NCBI GenBank assembly: GCA_963797635.1
Contig: CAWCPZ010000009.1
Location: 1 to 64,000, forward strand
DNA from: JAOUEA01 sp963797635
GTDB lineage: Bacteria > Actinomycetota > UBA4738 > HRBIN12
Direction: 5' to 3'
DNA length: 64,000 nt
A program made the translations under genes and the position numbers. Numbering within the stretch: the stretch's first letter is position 1; each line of letters starts with the position of its first letter. The notes under the pieces are model-generated. The model had not been told where the DNA came from. It was given only the letters and a program-made list of their open reading frames with translations, and made no database searches. This document shows, in pieces, positions 8,525 through 16,774 of this stretch.

Positions 8525-9125
8525 ATGCTCTTCGCGTCGAGGCTCGCGCCCGGGATCGCCGACGGCTCGGTGACGCTCACGTTCCGCCGGTGGAGGACAC
8601 GGCAGGCGATCGTCGGTCACCGCTATCGGACGATCGCCGGCATGCTCGAGGTCGACGAGGTGTCGACGGTGGAGCCGGGGTCGATCACCGACGTGGAGGC
8701 GAGGTCGGCGGGGTACGAGGACGCCTCGGCGTTGGTCGCCGATCTGCGCGGCGACCCGTCGACACCCGTGACCCGGGTGCGCTTCCACATGGTCGACGAA
8801 CCCGACCCTCGCGACGTCCTCGCCGGCGACGACAGACCTTTCCGAACGCGACGTGGAGACCATCGATGCGAAGCTGGCCGGCATGGACGGGCGCAGCGAC
8901 CACGGACCCTGGACGGCGGCGACGCTCGCCATGATCGCCGCTCGTCCAGGCGTGCGCGCCGCCGATCTCGCCGCGTCGATGGGTCGAGAACGCCTGGCGT
9001 TCAAGGCCGATGTGCGCAAGCTCAAGGCGCTGGGACTCACCCTGAGCTTGGAGGTCGGCTACCGGCTCTCACCCAGGGGACGGGCCTACCTCGAGGCGAT
9101 CGCAGGGCGGGATCATGGCGCGTGA
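8525..9125 (+). CDS. ASCH (PUA-like) domain protein with C-terminal winged helix (one frameshift)
   Basis: About 200 residues. The first 100 match the ASCH fold: MLFASRLAPGI, then TLTFRRW and GHRYRT, ending in VTRVRFHMV. ASCH domains resemble PUA RNA-binding domains and are thought to act in RNA or nucleotide-linked regulation. The C-terminal 80 residues (ATLAMIAARPGVRAADLAASM ... LSPRGRAYLEAI) look like a winged helix. One base is off near 8830; the correct continuation is TDLSERDVETIDAKL. The stop overlaps the next gene's ATG by 11 bases, indicating co-transcription with the acetyltransferase. Confidence 0.72.
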
Positions 9126-9663
9126 CCCCGCGTTCACCTCGATCGAGACCGAGCGGCTCGTGCTGCGGCGGTTCGAGCGGGACGACGTGGAGGCGTTCGC
9201 CGCCTATCGAGGGGATCCCGACGTGGCTCGATACCAGTCCTGGCAGGACTACACCCATGCCGAGGCGGAGGCGTTCGTCGCAGAGATGCTGGGCACCGAC
9301 CCGGGCGTCCCCGGTGAATGGTTCCAGTTCGCGATCGCCGAACGCGCGACCGCCCGGTTGCTGGGCGACTGCGCGCTGGTGCTCGACGCCGGCGATCCAC
9401 CCACGGCCGAGATCGGCTACACCCTCGACCCCGGCGCCCGCGGTCGCGGGTTCGCCACCGAGGCCGTCGGCGCACTGATCGACTACGCCTTCGACCGTCA
9501 GGGTGCCGCGAGGATCCGCGCGGTGACCGACACCAGGAACGCACCGTCGATCGCGGTGGCCGAACGTCTGGGCATGCGGCGGATCGCCACGGTTCGCACG
9601 ACCTTCAAGGGTGCGGCGTGCGACGAACACACCTTCGAACTCCGGAGGGACGATCGGGGGTAG
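9115..9663 (+). CDS. GNAT family N-acetyltransferase, RimJ/RimL-like
   Basis: A 182-residue acetyl-CoA-dependent acetyltransferase. The N-terminus TERLVLRRFERDDVEAFAAY and the acetyl-CoA-binding region LDPGARGRGFATEAVGALIDYAF, with the closing NAPSIAVAERLGMRR, are typical of the RimJ/RimL branch that acetylates protein N-termini or small amines. The start at 9115 overlaps the ASCH gene by 11 bases. The substrate cannot be read from sequence. The gene ends six bases before the convergent S1-domain gene. Confidence 0.85.
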   Translation: MARDPAFTSIETERLVLRRFERDDVEAFAAYRGDPDVARYQSWQDYTHAEAEAFVAEMLGTDPGVPGEWFQFAIAERATARLLGDCALVLDAGDPPTAEIGYTLDPGARGRGFATEAVGALIDYAFDRQGAARIRAVTDTRNAPSIAVAERLGMRRIATVRTTFKGAACDEHTFELRRDDRG

Positions 9664-9669
9664 GCGGCG

Positions 9670-10092
9670 CTACTTGCGCTTGTGCTCGACCGCGCGCTTG
9701 ACGTCGACCAGCCGCTCTTCGCTCTGCTTCATGAACTTCTTCAGCATGTGCTCGAACTCGGGGTCCGAGCCGCGACGGGGGCGGCGTTCGGCGGGAGGAT
9801 CCTGCAGCGCCTTGATCGAGAGGTCGATCTTGCCGTCCTCCTTGATCGCGCGAACCTTCGCCTGGACGACGTCTCCTTCGCGGAGATGGTCGTGCACGTC
9901 CTTGACGTAGTTGCGGTCGATCTCGGAGATGTGGACGAGCCCCAGGCGTCCGTCCTCGAGTTTCAGGAACGCGCCGTAGGGGGTGATGCGCTCGACGGTG
10001 CCGTCGACGGTCGAGCCGATCTCGATCTCTGCGATGTCAGGAACCTCTTTCCTTCGTGGTGTCCGGCGCTTCACCGGACGGCAAGATGCCAA
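9670..10092 (-). CDS. S1 RNA-binding domain protein (GSP13/CvfD-like)
   Basis: A small protein with one S1 (OB-fold) RNA-binding domain: EIGSTVDGTVERITPYGAFLKL, then GLVHISEI and IDLSIKAL. A basic, charged tail follows (MLKKFMKQSEERLVDVKR). Single-S1 proteins of this size bind ribosomes or mRNA in Gram-positives. The start is unclear: a strong AAGGAAAGAGG site is followed by TTCCTGACATC with no standard start codon, so either ATC or a miscalled base is used there, or translation begins upstream at GTG 10074 or ATG 10092. The gene lies in the eno-ftsB-ppx neighbourhood, where actinobacteria often carry it. Confidence 0.82.
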   Translation of the reverse strand: MASCRPVKRRTPRRKEVPDIAEIEIGSTVDGTVERITPYGAFLKLEDGRLGLVHISEIDRNYVKDVHDHLREGDVVQAKVRAIKEDGKIDLSIKALQDPPAERRPRRGSDPEFEHMLKKFMKQSEERLVDVKRAVEHKRK

Positions 10093-10139
10093 GTGTGCGG
10101 GAATCGCCGCAGCGCGTCAATCGGAGGGCCCGCGCACAG

Positions 10140-10781
10140 CTACGGTGCCGTCAGATCGAAGGTGACCTCGACCGATGCGCTCACCTGGAGCTCTCCAGAC
10201 GAGACGTCGAGCTCGGCGCCGCCACTGAGCGCCATCCCGACCATCATGCGGTCCGCCTTCGGCGTCCCCGGTGCGCTCGCACCCGCATCGACGATCGTGA
10301 CCAGGGTTCCCAGCCGCGCGCCCGCCGCCTCGGCGTAGGCCTGGGCACGCGCCCGGGCATCGTCGACCGCCAGCCGGCAGGCCTGGAGCCGGGCGGGATC
10401 GTCGGGCGGGATCCGCCACCAGGGGCCCTGGACCTGGGCACCGATCGAAGGGGCGGTGGCCTCGCGCATCACGCGGCCGGCGACCGCCTGGTCGCCGAAG
10501 CGGACCGACGTCACCGCGTCGGCTCGGTACCCCAGGACGACCTGCGACTGGGTGGCCTCGTCCCAGCGGGTCACCGCCTCGACGGACGCACGGGCGGTGG
10601 TTCGCGCCGGCGCAGGGATCCCCAGGTCGTCCAGCAGGGACCGGAGCTGTGCGTCGCGTCCGGCGACACGATCGAGGGCCGCGCCGGGCGCCGCCTCCTG
10701 CGCCCAGAGTCGCAGCGTCATCTCCATCTCGGTGGGCACGGCCGTCGCGACGCCGCGGCCCAACGTGGTGACGGTTGCCAT
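10140..10781 (-). CDS. SIMPL domain (DUF541) protein
   Basis: A 213-residue protein with the SIMPL/DUF541 layout: an N-terminal strand GRGVATAVPTEMEMTLRL, a central VVLGYRADAVTSVRF, the conserved AYAEAAGARLGTLVTIVD, and a C-terminal strand VSASVEVTFDL. Bacterial SIMPL proteins are usually periplasmic or secreted beta-rich oligomers of unclear function (BP26/OMP28 type). No signal peptide is obvious here, so this copy may be cytoplasmic. The start at 10781 is supported by a TACGGT box six bases upstream. The frame stays open upstream but has no family similarity. Confidence 0.78.
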   Translation of the reverse strand: MATVTTLGRGVATAVPTEMEMTLRLWAQEAAPGAALDRVAGRDAQLRSLLDDLGIPAPARTTARASVEAVTRWDEATQSQVVLGYRADAVTSVRFGDQAVAGRVMREATAPSIGAQVQGPWWRIPPDDPARLQACRLAVDDARARAQAYAEAAGARLGTLVTIVDAGASAPGTPKADRMMVGMALSGGAELDVSSGELQVSASVEVTFDLTAP

Positions 10782-10787
10782 GCGCCG

Positions 10788-10793
10788 ACCGTA
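10788..10793 (-). promoter_or_regulatory. -10 element (TACGGT), leaderless SIMPL gene
   Basis: On the minus strand TACGGT is six bases before the ATG at 10781. Confidence 0.5.
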
Positions 10794-10812
10794 GCAGGGA
10801 ACGGTGAACCCG

Positions 10813-10818
10813 TATCCT
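10813..10818 (+). promoter_or_regulatory. -10 element (TATCCT), leaderless acetyltransferase
   Basis: TATCCT is six bases before the ATG at 10825. It argues for that start rather than the upstream in-frame GTG at 10804. Confidence 0.5.
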
Positions 10819-10824
10819 CGGGCG

Positions 10825-11688
10825 ATGGACGCGCAGCGACACGACGACGTCGAGACGTTCCGCGCGCTCGCGAGCCCGTTCCTGATGCGCGAGCCCGCGC
10901 GCAACCAGCTGCCGATCATGATCGTGCACACCTTGGTGACGCAGCCAGAGGTGTACCCCGAGTTCCGGCTGTGGACCGTCCTCGAGGACGACGAGGTCGT
11001 CGCGGCGGCCGTGCGCACGCCGCCGCACAACGTGGCGCTCGCCGATCCGGTCCACGAGCCCGCGCTCGACGCACTGGTGGACGCCATCGCGAGCGACGAC
11101 CCCCTCGCGCCCGGCGTGGTCGGCAACCGCCCGTGGGCCGGCCGCTTCGCCCGGCGCTGGGCCGCCGGGACGGGCCAGGTGCCGAGGGTGTCGGTGGCCC
11201 AAGGCGTGTTCGAGCTCACACGAGTGATCCCTGCCCGTGGATCGTCCGGCTCGCCCCGGCGGGCCGGTCCGCAGGACCGTCCCCTGATCGAAGCCTGGAA
11301 CGAGGCCTTCGCCGACGAAGCGCTCCCGCCCGAACTGGCCGAGCGTTCGCGGCAGCGCTCGCGGCTCGACGGCAGCTTCGGCGAGGGAGACGACGTGGGG
11401 TTCTGGTTGTGGGAGGACGACGGACGCCCTCGCTCGATGACCGGGTTCTCGACGTTCCCGCTGGGAGCGCGGATCGGGCCCGTCTACACCCCGCCCGAGG
11501 AGCGCGGTCGCGGGTTCGCCTCGCACCTGGTGGCATCCGCGAGCCAGGCGCTGATGGACGCCGGCGCGCAGGCCTGCTTCCTGTACACCGATCTCGCGAA
11601 CCCCACGTCGAACAAGATCTACATGGACGTGGGCTACGTGCAGGTGTGCGAGTCGGACAACATCGAGTTCGACGAACCGGGCGCGTGA
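10825..11688 (+). CDS. GNAT family N-acetyltransferase (two-lobed)
   Basis: A 287-residue protein of the long GNAT group found in actinobacteria. The C-terminal half carries the acetyl-CoA motif GPVYTPPEERGRGFASHLVASAS and the closing YTDLANPTSNKIYMDVGYVQV. The N-terminal half (LWTVLEDDEVVAAAVRTPPHNV) is a degenerate GNAT-like lobe. ATG 10825 is preferred because of the upstream TATCCT box. It is divergent from the SIMPL gene and converges on ftsB. Substrate unknown. Confidence 0.82.
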   Translation: MDAQRHDDVETFRALASPFLMREPARNQLPIMIVHTLVTQPEVYPEFRLWTVLEDDEVVAAAVRTPPHNVALADPVHEPALDALVDAIASDDPLAPGVVGNRPWAGRFARRWAAGTGQVPRVSVAQGVFELTRVIPARGSSGSPRRAGPQDRPLIEAWNEAFADEALPPELAERSRQRSRLDGSFGEGDDVGFWLWEDDGRPRSMTGFSTFPLGARIGPVYTPPEERGRGFASHLVASASQALMDAGAQACFLYTDLANPTSNKIYMDVGYVQVCESDNIEFDEPGA

Positions 11689-11692
11689 GCCA

Positions 11693-12094
11693 CTAGCACT
11701 GCGGCGCGGGCAGCGCGCCGTGCTTCGGGATCAACACGAACGCGGTCTCACCCGGTTCGATCATGCCCAGGCATTCGCGCGCGATGCGCTCGAGGTAGAC
11801 CGGATCGTTGAGCTGGGCGATGCGTTGCTCCAACTGGGCGTTGCGGTATTCGAGTTCGGCCGTCTGCTGTTCGAGCTTCGTCAGCTGGCCGCGTTGATCG
11901 AGCAGCGTGCGCAGCGGGGCCAGGGCCAGCGTGAGCAGGATCAGCACCACGATGCCGAGCACGGTGGCACGCGCCGTGAACCGCACGCGCCGGGCGCGCG
12001 AGGCACGCGCCTTCTTCTCGGCGGTGCGCACCCTCGACGCGATCTGGGGCGGTCGTCGCGTCGCGGGAGCCGGGGAAGGGACCGCGGAGCTCAT
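11693..12094 (-). CDS. Septum formation initiator FtsB/DivIC family
   Basis: A 133-residue bitopic division protein. A basic Ala/Arg-rich cytoplasmic N-terminus precedes one membrane helix (about residues 46-66, TVLGIVVLILLTLALAPL). A coiled coil (LTKLEQQTAELEYRNAQLEQRIAQL) and the conserved tail YLERIARECLGMIEPGE follow. In the family it pairs with FtsL/FtsQ to activate septal peptidoglycan synthesis. The ATG lies three bases after the enolase stop, so eno and this gene form an operon, as is common in actinobacteria. Confidence 0.9.
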   Translation of the reverse strand: MSSAVPSPAPATRRPPQIASRVRTAEKKARASRARRVRFTARATVLGIVVLILLTLALAPLRTLLDQRGQLTKLEQQTAELEYRNAQLEQRIAQLNDPVYLERIARECLGMIEPGETAFVLIPKHGALPAPQC

Positions 12095-12097
12095 GCC

Positions 12098-13372
12098 CTA
12101 TCCCGCTCCCGCCATGTACGAGACGCCCGCGTAGCGCGCCTGTTCCCCCAGTTCCTCCTCGATACGCAGGAGCTGGTTGTACTTGGCCGTGCGCTCGCCG
12201 CGGCTGGGCGCGCCCGTCTTGATCTGCCCGGCGTTCGTCGCCACGGCGAGATCGGCGATCGTGGTGTCCTCGGTCTCGCCGCTGCGATGGCTGATCACCG
12301 TGGCGTAGGCGTTCCGGCGGGCGAGGTCGATCGTGTCGAGCGTCTCGGTGAGCGTGCCGATCTGGTTCACCTTGATCAGGATCGCGTTCGCGGCGCCCTC
12401 CCGCAGTCCGCGCTCCAGGAACTCGCTGTTCGTGACGAACAGGTCATCACCCACCACCTGCACGCGCGAGCCCAGCGCGACGGTGAGCGCGGCCCAGCCC
12501 TCCCAGTCGTCTTCTCCGAGCGGATCTTCGAGCGAGACGATGGGGAACCGGTCGAGCAGGTCGGACCAGAACGCGATCATGTCCTCGGCGCTTCGATCGG
12601 CGCCTTCCAAGCGGTAGCGTCCGTCGTTCGCGAGTTCGGACATCGCCGGGTCCATCGCCAGGGCGACGTCGTCGCCGGGGGTGAGGCCCGCCTTCTCGAT
12701 CGCCCGAAGCAGCCATTCGAGGGCCTCGGACGCCGTGGCGATCTCGGGCGCGAACCCGCCTTCGTCGCCCACGCCGGTGGCCAAGCCCTTCTCGTGCAGG
12801 AGCGCCTTCAGCGCGTGGAAGACCTCGGCACCCCAGCGGAGCCCTTCGGAGAACGACGCGGCCCCGACGGGCATCACCATGAACTCCTGGAGCTCGAGCT
12901 CGTTGTCGGCGTGCGCGCCGCCGTTGATCACGTTCATCATCGGCGTGGGCAGCACATGCGCGTTGGGTCCGCCCACCCAGCGCCAGAGCGGCTGGCCCGC
13001 CGAGTCGGCGGCGGCGCGAGCCACCGCGAGCGAGGCGCCCAGCACCGCGTTGGCGCCCAGCGACGCTTTCGTCGCGGTGCCGTCGAGCGCGAGCAGCGCG
13101 TCGTCCACCGCGCGCTGGTCGAACGCGTCGAGTCCCAGGAGCACGCCGCTGATCGAGGTGTTCACGGCGTCGACCGCCGTGCGGACCCCTTTGCCGCCGT
13201 ACCGCTGGTCGCCGTCGCGCAGCTCGAGCGCCTCGTGCTCGCCCGTGGAGGCCCCGGAGGGCACGCCTGCCCGCCCGAACGCGCCGTCGTCGAGCCATGC
13301 GTCGACCTCGACGGTGGGGTTGCCGCGGGAGTCCAGGATCTCGCGGGCGTGAAGGGATTCGATCAGCGACAT
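12098..13372 (-). CDS. eno: Enolase
   Basis: Converts 2-phosphoglycerate to phosphoenolpyruvate in glycolysis. The 424-residue frame is full length and intact. Visible landmarks are the N-terminal REILDSRGNPTVEV, GVPSGASTGEHEA, the catalytic-Glu region GVGDEGGFAPEI, magnesium ligands in AMDPAMSE, SLEDPL and VGDDLFVTN, the catalytic-Lys region ILIKVNQIGT, and SHRSGETEDTTIAD. AMDPAMSE differs slightly from the usual ALDxAASE. A TACCAT box lies nine bases before the ATG, consistent with a very short or absent leader. Confidence 0.97.
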   Translation of the reverse strand: MSLIESLHAREILDSRGNPTVEVDAWLDDGAFGRAGVPSGASTGEHEALELRDGDQRYGGKGVRTAVDAVNTSISGVLLGLDAFDQRAVDDALLALDGTATKASLGANAVLGASLAVARAAADSAGQPLWRWVGGPNAHVLPTPMMNVINGGAHADNELELQEFMVMPVGAASFSEGLRWGAEVFHALKALLHEKGLATGVGDEGGFAPEIATASEALEWLLRAIEKAGLTPGDDVALAMDPAMSELANDGRYRLEGADRSAEDMIAFWSDLLDRFPIVSLEDPLGEDDWEGWAALTVALGSRVQVVGDDLFVTNSEFLERGLREGAANAILIKVNQIGTLTETLDTIDLARRNAYATVISHRSGETEDTTIADLAVATNAGQIKTGAPSRGERTAKYNQLLRIEEELGEQARYAGVSYMAGAG

Positions 13373-13397
13373 CGGGGGACGATGGTACCGGACGAGG

Positions 13398-14212
13398 TTA
13401 CGCGTCCTGGGATTTCGACGGGTCCGTGCGCTCCCCTTCCGGCAGGCGGGTGAACAGCCGTGACGGGCCGAGCACATCGAACCCCAACCGCCCGTAGAGA
13501 TGCTGCGGCCAGTCGTTCGCGTCGGCGAACAGGAACACCAGCGAGGCGCCCGCCGCCCGCGCTTCGTGCCACCGCGCGCAGCACGATGTTGCGTGCCACC
13601 CCCTTGCCACGGAACTCCTCGAGCGTGCCGACGTCTTCGACCTGCGCGACGTCGCCGTGCACGTAGAGCTCGCACGAACCCGCCAGCGACTCCGTCGATG
13701 CGCTGGGCGAAGATCCGCGCATCGACGCTGGCGACGAGGGCGTCGCGGTGCGCCACCATGATCTCGGCGATCCCGGCCTCCTTGCCCCACGATTCGCGCC
13801 GGGTGATCTCCATGTGCAGATCCCGGACCGTGGCCACGTCGACCTCCTCCACCTGGTCCGCGGCCGGCTCGCGATCGGGATCGCGACGGTGGGCCATGAC
13901 CACCAGGGACTCCACCGCGTAGCCGCGTTCGGCCAGACCCATCGCGAGGCGGCCGGCGTCCTCGTCCGAGCGCACCTCGATCTCGCGGTGACGGAACCCC
14001 GCGTACAGGTCCTCCATCACCTCGTCGACCGCTGCCACCGACGACGTGCCCAGCGGCCGGTCCAGCAAGGCGAGGTTGGCGTCGTACTTCAGCGGGTACT
14101 CGTCGTGGAAGAACGCCGTGCCCCACGGGAGGTCGACCGTGCGGGTGGAACTGGTCTCCAGCACCCAGCGCTGCAACGCGAAGGCGCGATCGAAGTCGGT
14201 GGCGTTCGTCAC
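13398..14212 (-). CDS. GNAT family N-acetyltransferase (two frameshifts)
   Basis: About 270 residues. The first two thirds read continuously from GTG 14212 (MTNATDFDRAFALQRWVL). The frame changes near 13690, giving the acetyl-CoA-binding segment VEDVGTLEEFRGKGVARNIVL, and again near 13570, giving ASLVFLFADANDWPQHLYGRLGF to a TAA at 13398. All GNAT core motifs survive across the three frames. A TAGGCT box lies eight bases upstream of the GTG. It sits between enolase and the threonine dehydratase. The substrate is unknown. Confidence 0.72.
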
Positions 14213-14245
14213 GGCCGGTGAGCCTACTCGACGACGGTGGCGCGC

Positions 14246-15193
14246 TCAGGCGCCGAGCACGGGCGCAGGGTCGCCGTTGGCGCCGCACACCAGGACGACG
14301 ATCCGTTCGCCGCTCCGAGGGCGATAGGCACCCGCCATGAGCGCCGCCAGGGCGGTCGCCCCTCCGGGCTCGGCGATCAGGTGGAACTCGCGCCAGATCG
14401 CGCGCTGCGCCTCACGGATCGCGTCGTCGGTGACCGTGACCGCCGTCCCGACGTGCTCACGAGCCACGGCGAAGGCGATGTCGCCGACCATGCGGGTGCC
14501 CAGCGAGTCCGCCGCGATGCCGGCGACCTCCACCGGGACGGGTTCGCCGGCTTCCAGGGCGCTCCCGAGACACGCGGAGGTCACCGGCTCGACGGCCACC
14601 ACCGCGACCTCGCTCGCGAACCAGGCCGCGATCCCGCCGATCAGTCCGCCGCCGCCCACGCTCACCACCACCGTGTCGGCGTCGGGTACCTGCTGGGAGA
14701 GCTCGAGGCCGATCGTGCCCTGGCCGGCCACCACCTCGGGCTGATCGTAGGGATGCATCCACACGGCACCGGTCGCTTCCTGTCGCGCGGCGGCGGCCTG
14801 GGACGCATCGTCGTAGTAGCCCTCGACCACGCGCACCTCGGCACCCGTGGCTCGCACCCGGTCGATCTTCGACACCGGCGACGTGGACGGCACGAAGATC
14901 TCCGCACGGTGGCCCAGCTCGCGCGCGGCGTGACCCACCGCGAGGCCGAAGTTCCCGCCGCTCGCCGCCACCACGCCGCTCTCCCCCACCTGGGCCGTGA
15001 GCATGCGGTTGAACGCGCCGCGCGGCTTGAACGACCCGGTCACCTGCAACAGCTCGAGCTTCAGGACGAGCGGGGCCTCGATACCGAAGGTGCCCGCCTG
15101 CACCTCGAGCACGGGCGTCCGACGCACGTGGGGCGCGATGCGTTCCGCGGTGTCCTCGATCTGGGTGCGGGACGGGATCAACGCGGTATCCAT
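14246..15193 (-). CDS. Threonine/serine dehydratase (PLP fold type II)
   Basis: A 315-residue PLP enzyme that deaminates threonine (or serine) to a 2-oxo acid. The Schiff-base Lys lies in GSFKPRGA (Lys56), the substrate loop is ASGGNFG, and the phosphate-binding glycine loop is GGGGLIGG. There is no C-terminal ACT-like regulatory domain, so it belongs to the short, catabolic or serine-racemase-like group rather than the feedback-inhibited biosynthetic enzyme. Its ATG is only 13 bases after the extended stop of the MerB-like gene, so the two are likely in one transcript. Confidence 0.85.
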   Translation of the reverse strand: MDTALIPSRTQIEDTAERIAPHVRRTPVLEVQAGTFGIEAPLVLKLELLQVTGSFKPRGAFNRMLTAQVGESGVVAASGGNFGLAVGHAARELGHRAEIFVPSTSPVSKIDRVRATGAEVRVVEGYYDDASQAAAARQEATGAVWMHPYDQPEVVAGQGTIGLELSQQVPDADTVVVSVGGGGLIGGIAAWFASEVAVVAVEPVTSACLGSALEAGEPVPVEVAGIAADSLGTRMVGDIAFAVAREHVGTAVTVTDDAIREAQRAIWREFHLIAEPGGATALAALMAGAYRPRSGERIVVLVCGANGDPAPVLGA

Positions 15194-15206
15194 CGAGCCG
15201 ATGCTG

Positions 15207-15884
15207 TCACAGCGGCAGCGTCCACGACCTGCCCACCAGACCCAGAGACGCCAGGATCGCCTGCGAAGCGTCGCGGGACCGCGGCTCCCAGTCTTCGCGC
15301 AACCGGTCGTGATACCAGGCCCGAGCCAGCGCCCACGTGGTGGCGAGGTCCAGCGTCTCCCCCGGCTCGACGCCTTCCCGCTCGCACCAGGTCCGGACAT
15401 GTCCCTCCGACCGGAAGGCTCGGATGGTGCGTCAGGTGAAGACGATGTCGTCCCACCACCTGGATGCCGGCACCAGGAAGTGGACGAGGGCGTCGGCGGC
15501 ACGTGCCTCACCCGCACGGATCTCCAGCCGCATCACCTCGCCGCAGTCGGGACAATCGGTGTCGATGACGGCGTCCTCGACGCCGAGCGCTGCAGGGATC
15601 GCGTAGGCGTCCCACGCGCAGTTGGCCCACCATCGCCGGTCCCCCACCTGGACGGCGAACGGCGTGGCGCGAGCCGCGAAGGGCAGCGCCATCCGCACCT
15701 CGGTGGTGCCCTCGTACAGGACCAGCACGTGTGCCTCGTGTAACCGCCGGAGCGACGCTTCGACGTCGCCGATCCCGATCCCGAGGGCTCCGGCGATCGC
15801 GGGGGTCGTCGGGACCGCGGACGTGTCGCGCAGACCGGCGTAGATCCGCCATCGAACCGCTCGATCGATGGCCGGGGCGTCCAC
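15207..15884 (-). CDS. MerB-like (organomercurial lyase family) protein with in-frame TGA: candidate selenoprotein
   Basis: The frame runs from GTG 15884 to a TGA at 15434-15432 (codon 151), then stays open for 74 further codons to a second TGA at 15209-15207, giving 225 residues, about MerB length. Residues 1-60 form a winged helix. ANCAWDAY supplies Cys89 and Asp92 with the same spacing as MerB Cys96/Asp99. The segment VFT-(TGA)-RTIRAFRSEGHV aligns with the MerB Cys159 region, so TGA takes the place of that catalytic Cys, 59 residues after the Asp (60 in MerB). Downstream text (HVRTWCEREG, LATTWALARAWYHDRL) is clearly coding. The start lies four bases after the mazG stop. A TGC-to-TGA error or a true nonsense mutation is the alternative. 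Confidence 0.7.
15404..15418 (-). promoter_or_regulatory. Candidate bacterial SECIS hairpin after the in-frame TGA
   Basis: Beginning 14 nt after the TGA, CCTTC pairs with GGAGG (five pairs, one G-U) around the loop CGGTC. The loop GGU is at +20 to +22; in the E. coli fdhF SECIS the loop GGU is at +19 to +21. A competing pairing (TCCGG with CCGGA further 3') exists, so folding and SelB binding remain to be shown. Confidence 0.45.
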
Positions 15885-15888
15885 CCCG

Positions 15889-16774
15889 CTACGGCTCCTT
15901 CGTGAGGCGGAACAGCGCCCGGACCTCGTCCTCGTCGGCCGCCTCGACGTCGATCCCTCGCTCGGCGGCCAGGGCCTCGAAGCGTTCGTACCGTTCGCGC
16001 GAACCCGCGGACGGCTCGGCGCAACGCGGTCTCGGCGTCAACCCCCATCGTGCGAGCCACCGCCACGGTCGCGAACAGGACGTCGCCCACCTCGTCCTCG
16101 ATGTCGGCGGGGTCCTCGGCGTTCGCGAGTTCCTCGACCTCCTCTCGGAGGGCGGCGAACGCACCGTCGGGGGTGCGCCAGGCGAACCCCCGCCCGGCCG
16201 CGCGCCGCTGGACCTTCGAGGCGCGTGCGAGCGCAGGCAGCGACGCCGGGATGTCCTCGTCGACCCGCGGACGACGCGCGGGCTCGCCGTCGCCGGGCCC
16301 GTTCGCGACGCGGGCTTCGGCTTCGGCCGCCTTGAGCTGTTCCCAGTTCACCAGGACCTCGTCCGCCCCGGTGACGTCGACCTCGCCGAACACGTGCGGA
16401 TGGCGGTAGATCAGCTTCTTCACCAGGCCCTCGGCGACGTCGTCGACGTCCCACCGGCCGTCGTCGGCCGCCAGCTGCGCGTGGAAGACCACCTGGAGCA
16501 GCACATCGCCGAGCTCATCGCGCATCGCGTCGTCGTCGTCGGCTTCGATCGCCTCGATCAGCTCGTGCGTCTCCTCCAGGAGATGGCGAGCCAGCGTTCG
16601 ATGGGTCTGCTCGGCGTCCCACGGGCATCCGTCGGGCGCGCGCAGGCGCGCCATCACGCGCACGACGTCGAGCAACCGTTGGCCGTGCTGGGAGGACGGG
16701 ACGGGGCCTTCGGGCACGTGCGAGAGCAACTCGTCCGCGCTCGGAGGTCCCGGATCCACCGGCGTGGAGCTCAC
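15889..16774 (-). CDS. mazG: Nucleoside triphosphate pyrophosphohydrolase MazG (one frameshift)
   Basis: Hydrolyses NTPs to NMP and pyrophosphate and limits aberrant nucleotides. The protein has the two-domain MazG layout: GCPWDAEQTHRTLARHLLEE, THELIEAIEADD and ELGDVLLQVVFHAQLA in the first domain, then FAWRTPDGAFAALREEVEEL and DEVGDVLFATVAVAR in the second. The frame shifts near 16000; the correct continuation is RERYERFEALAAERGIDV. The GTG start overlaps the foldase stop as GTGA, indicating translational coupling. The stop is four bases before the MerB-like GTG. Confidence 0.88.

Noticed and set aside
15194..15431. Treating the gap between the threonine dehydratase and the TGA as intergenic
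   Set aside because: The same frame continues with conserved MerB-family residues and ends 13 bases before the next gene, so it is coding.
15432..15434. Reading the in-frame TGA as Trp under an alternative genetic code
   Set aside because: TGA is used as a normal stop throughout the window (for example pth, prs, ispE), Trp is encoded by TGG, and the position aligns with a catalytic Cys, not Trp.
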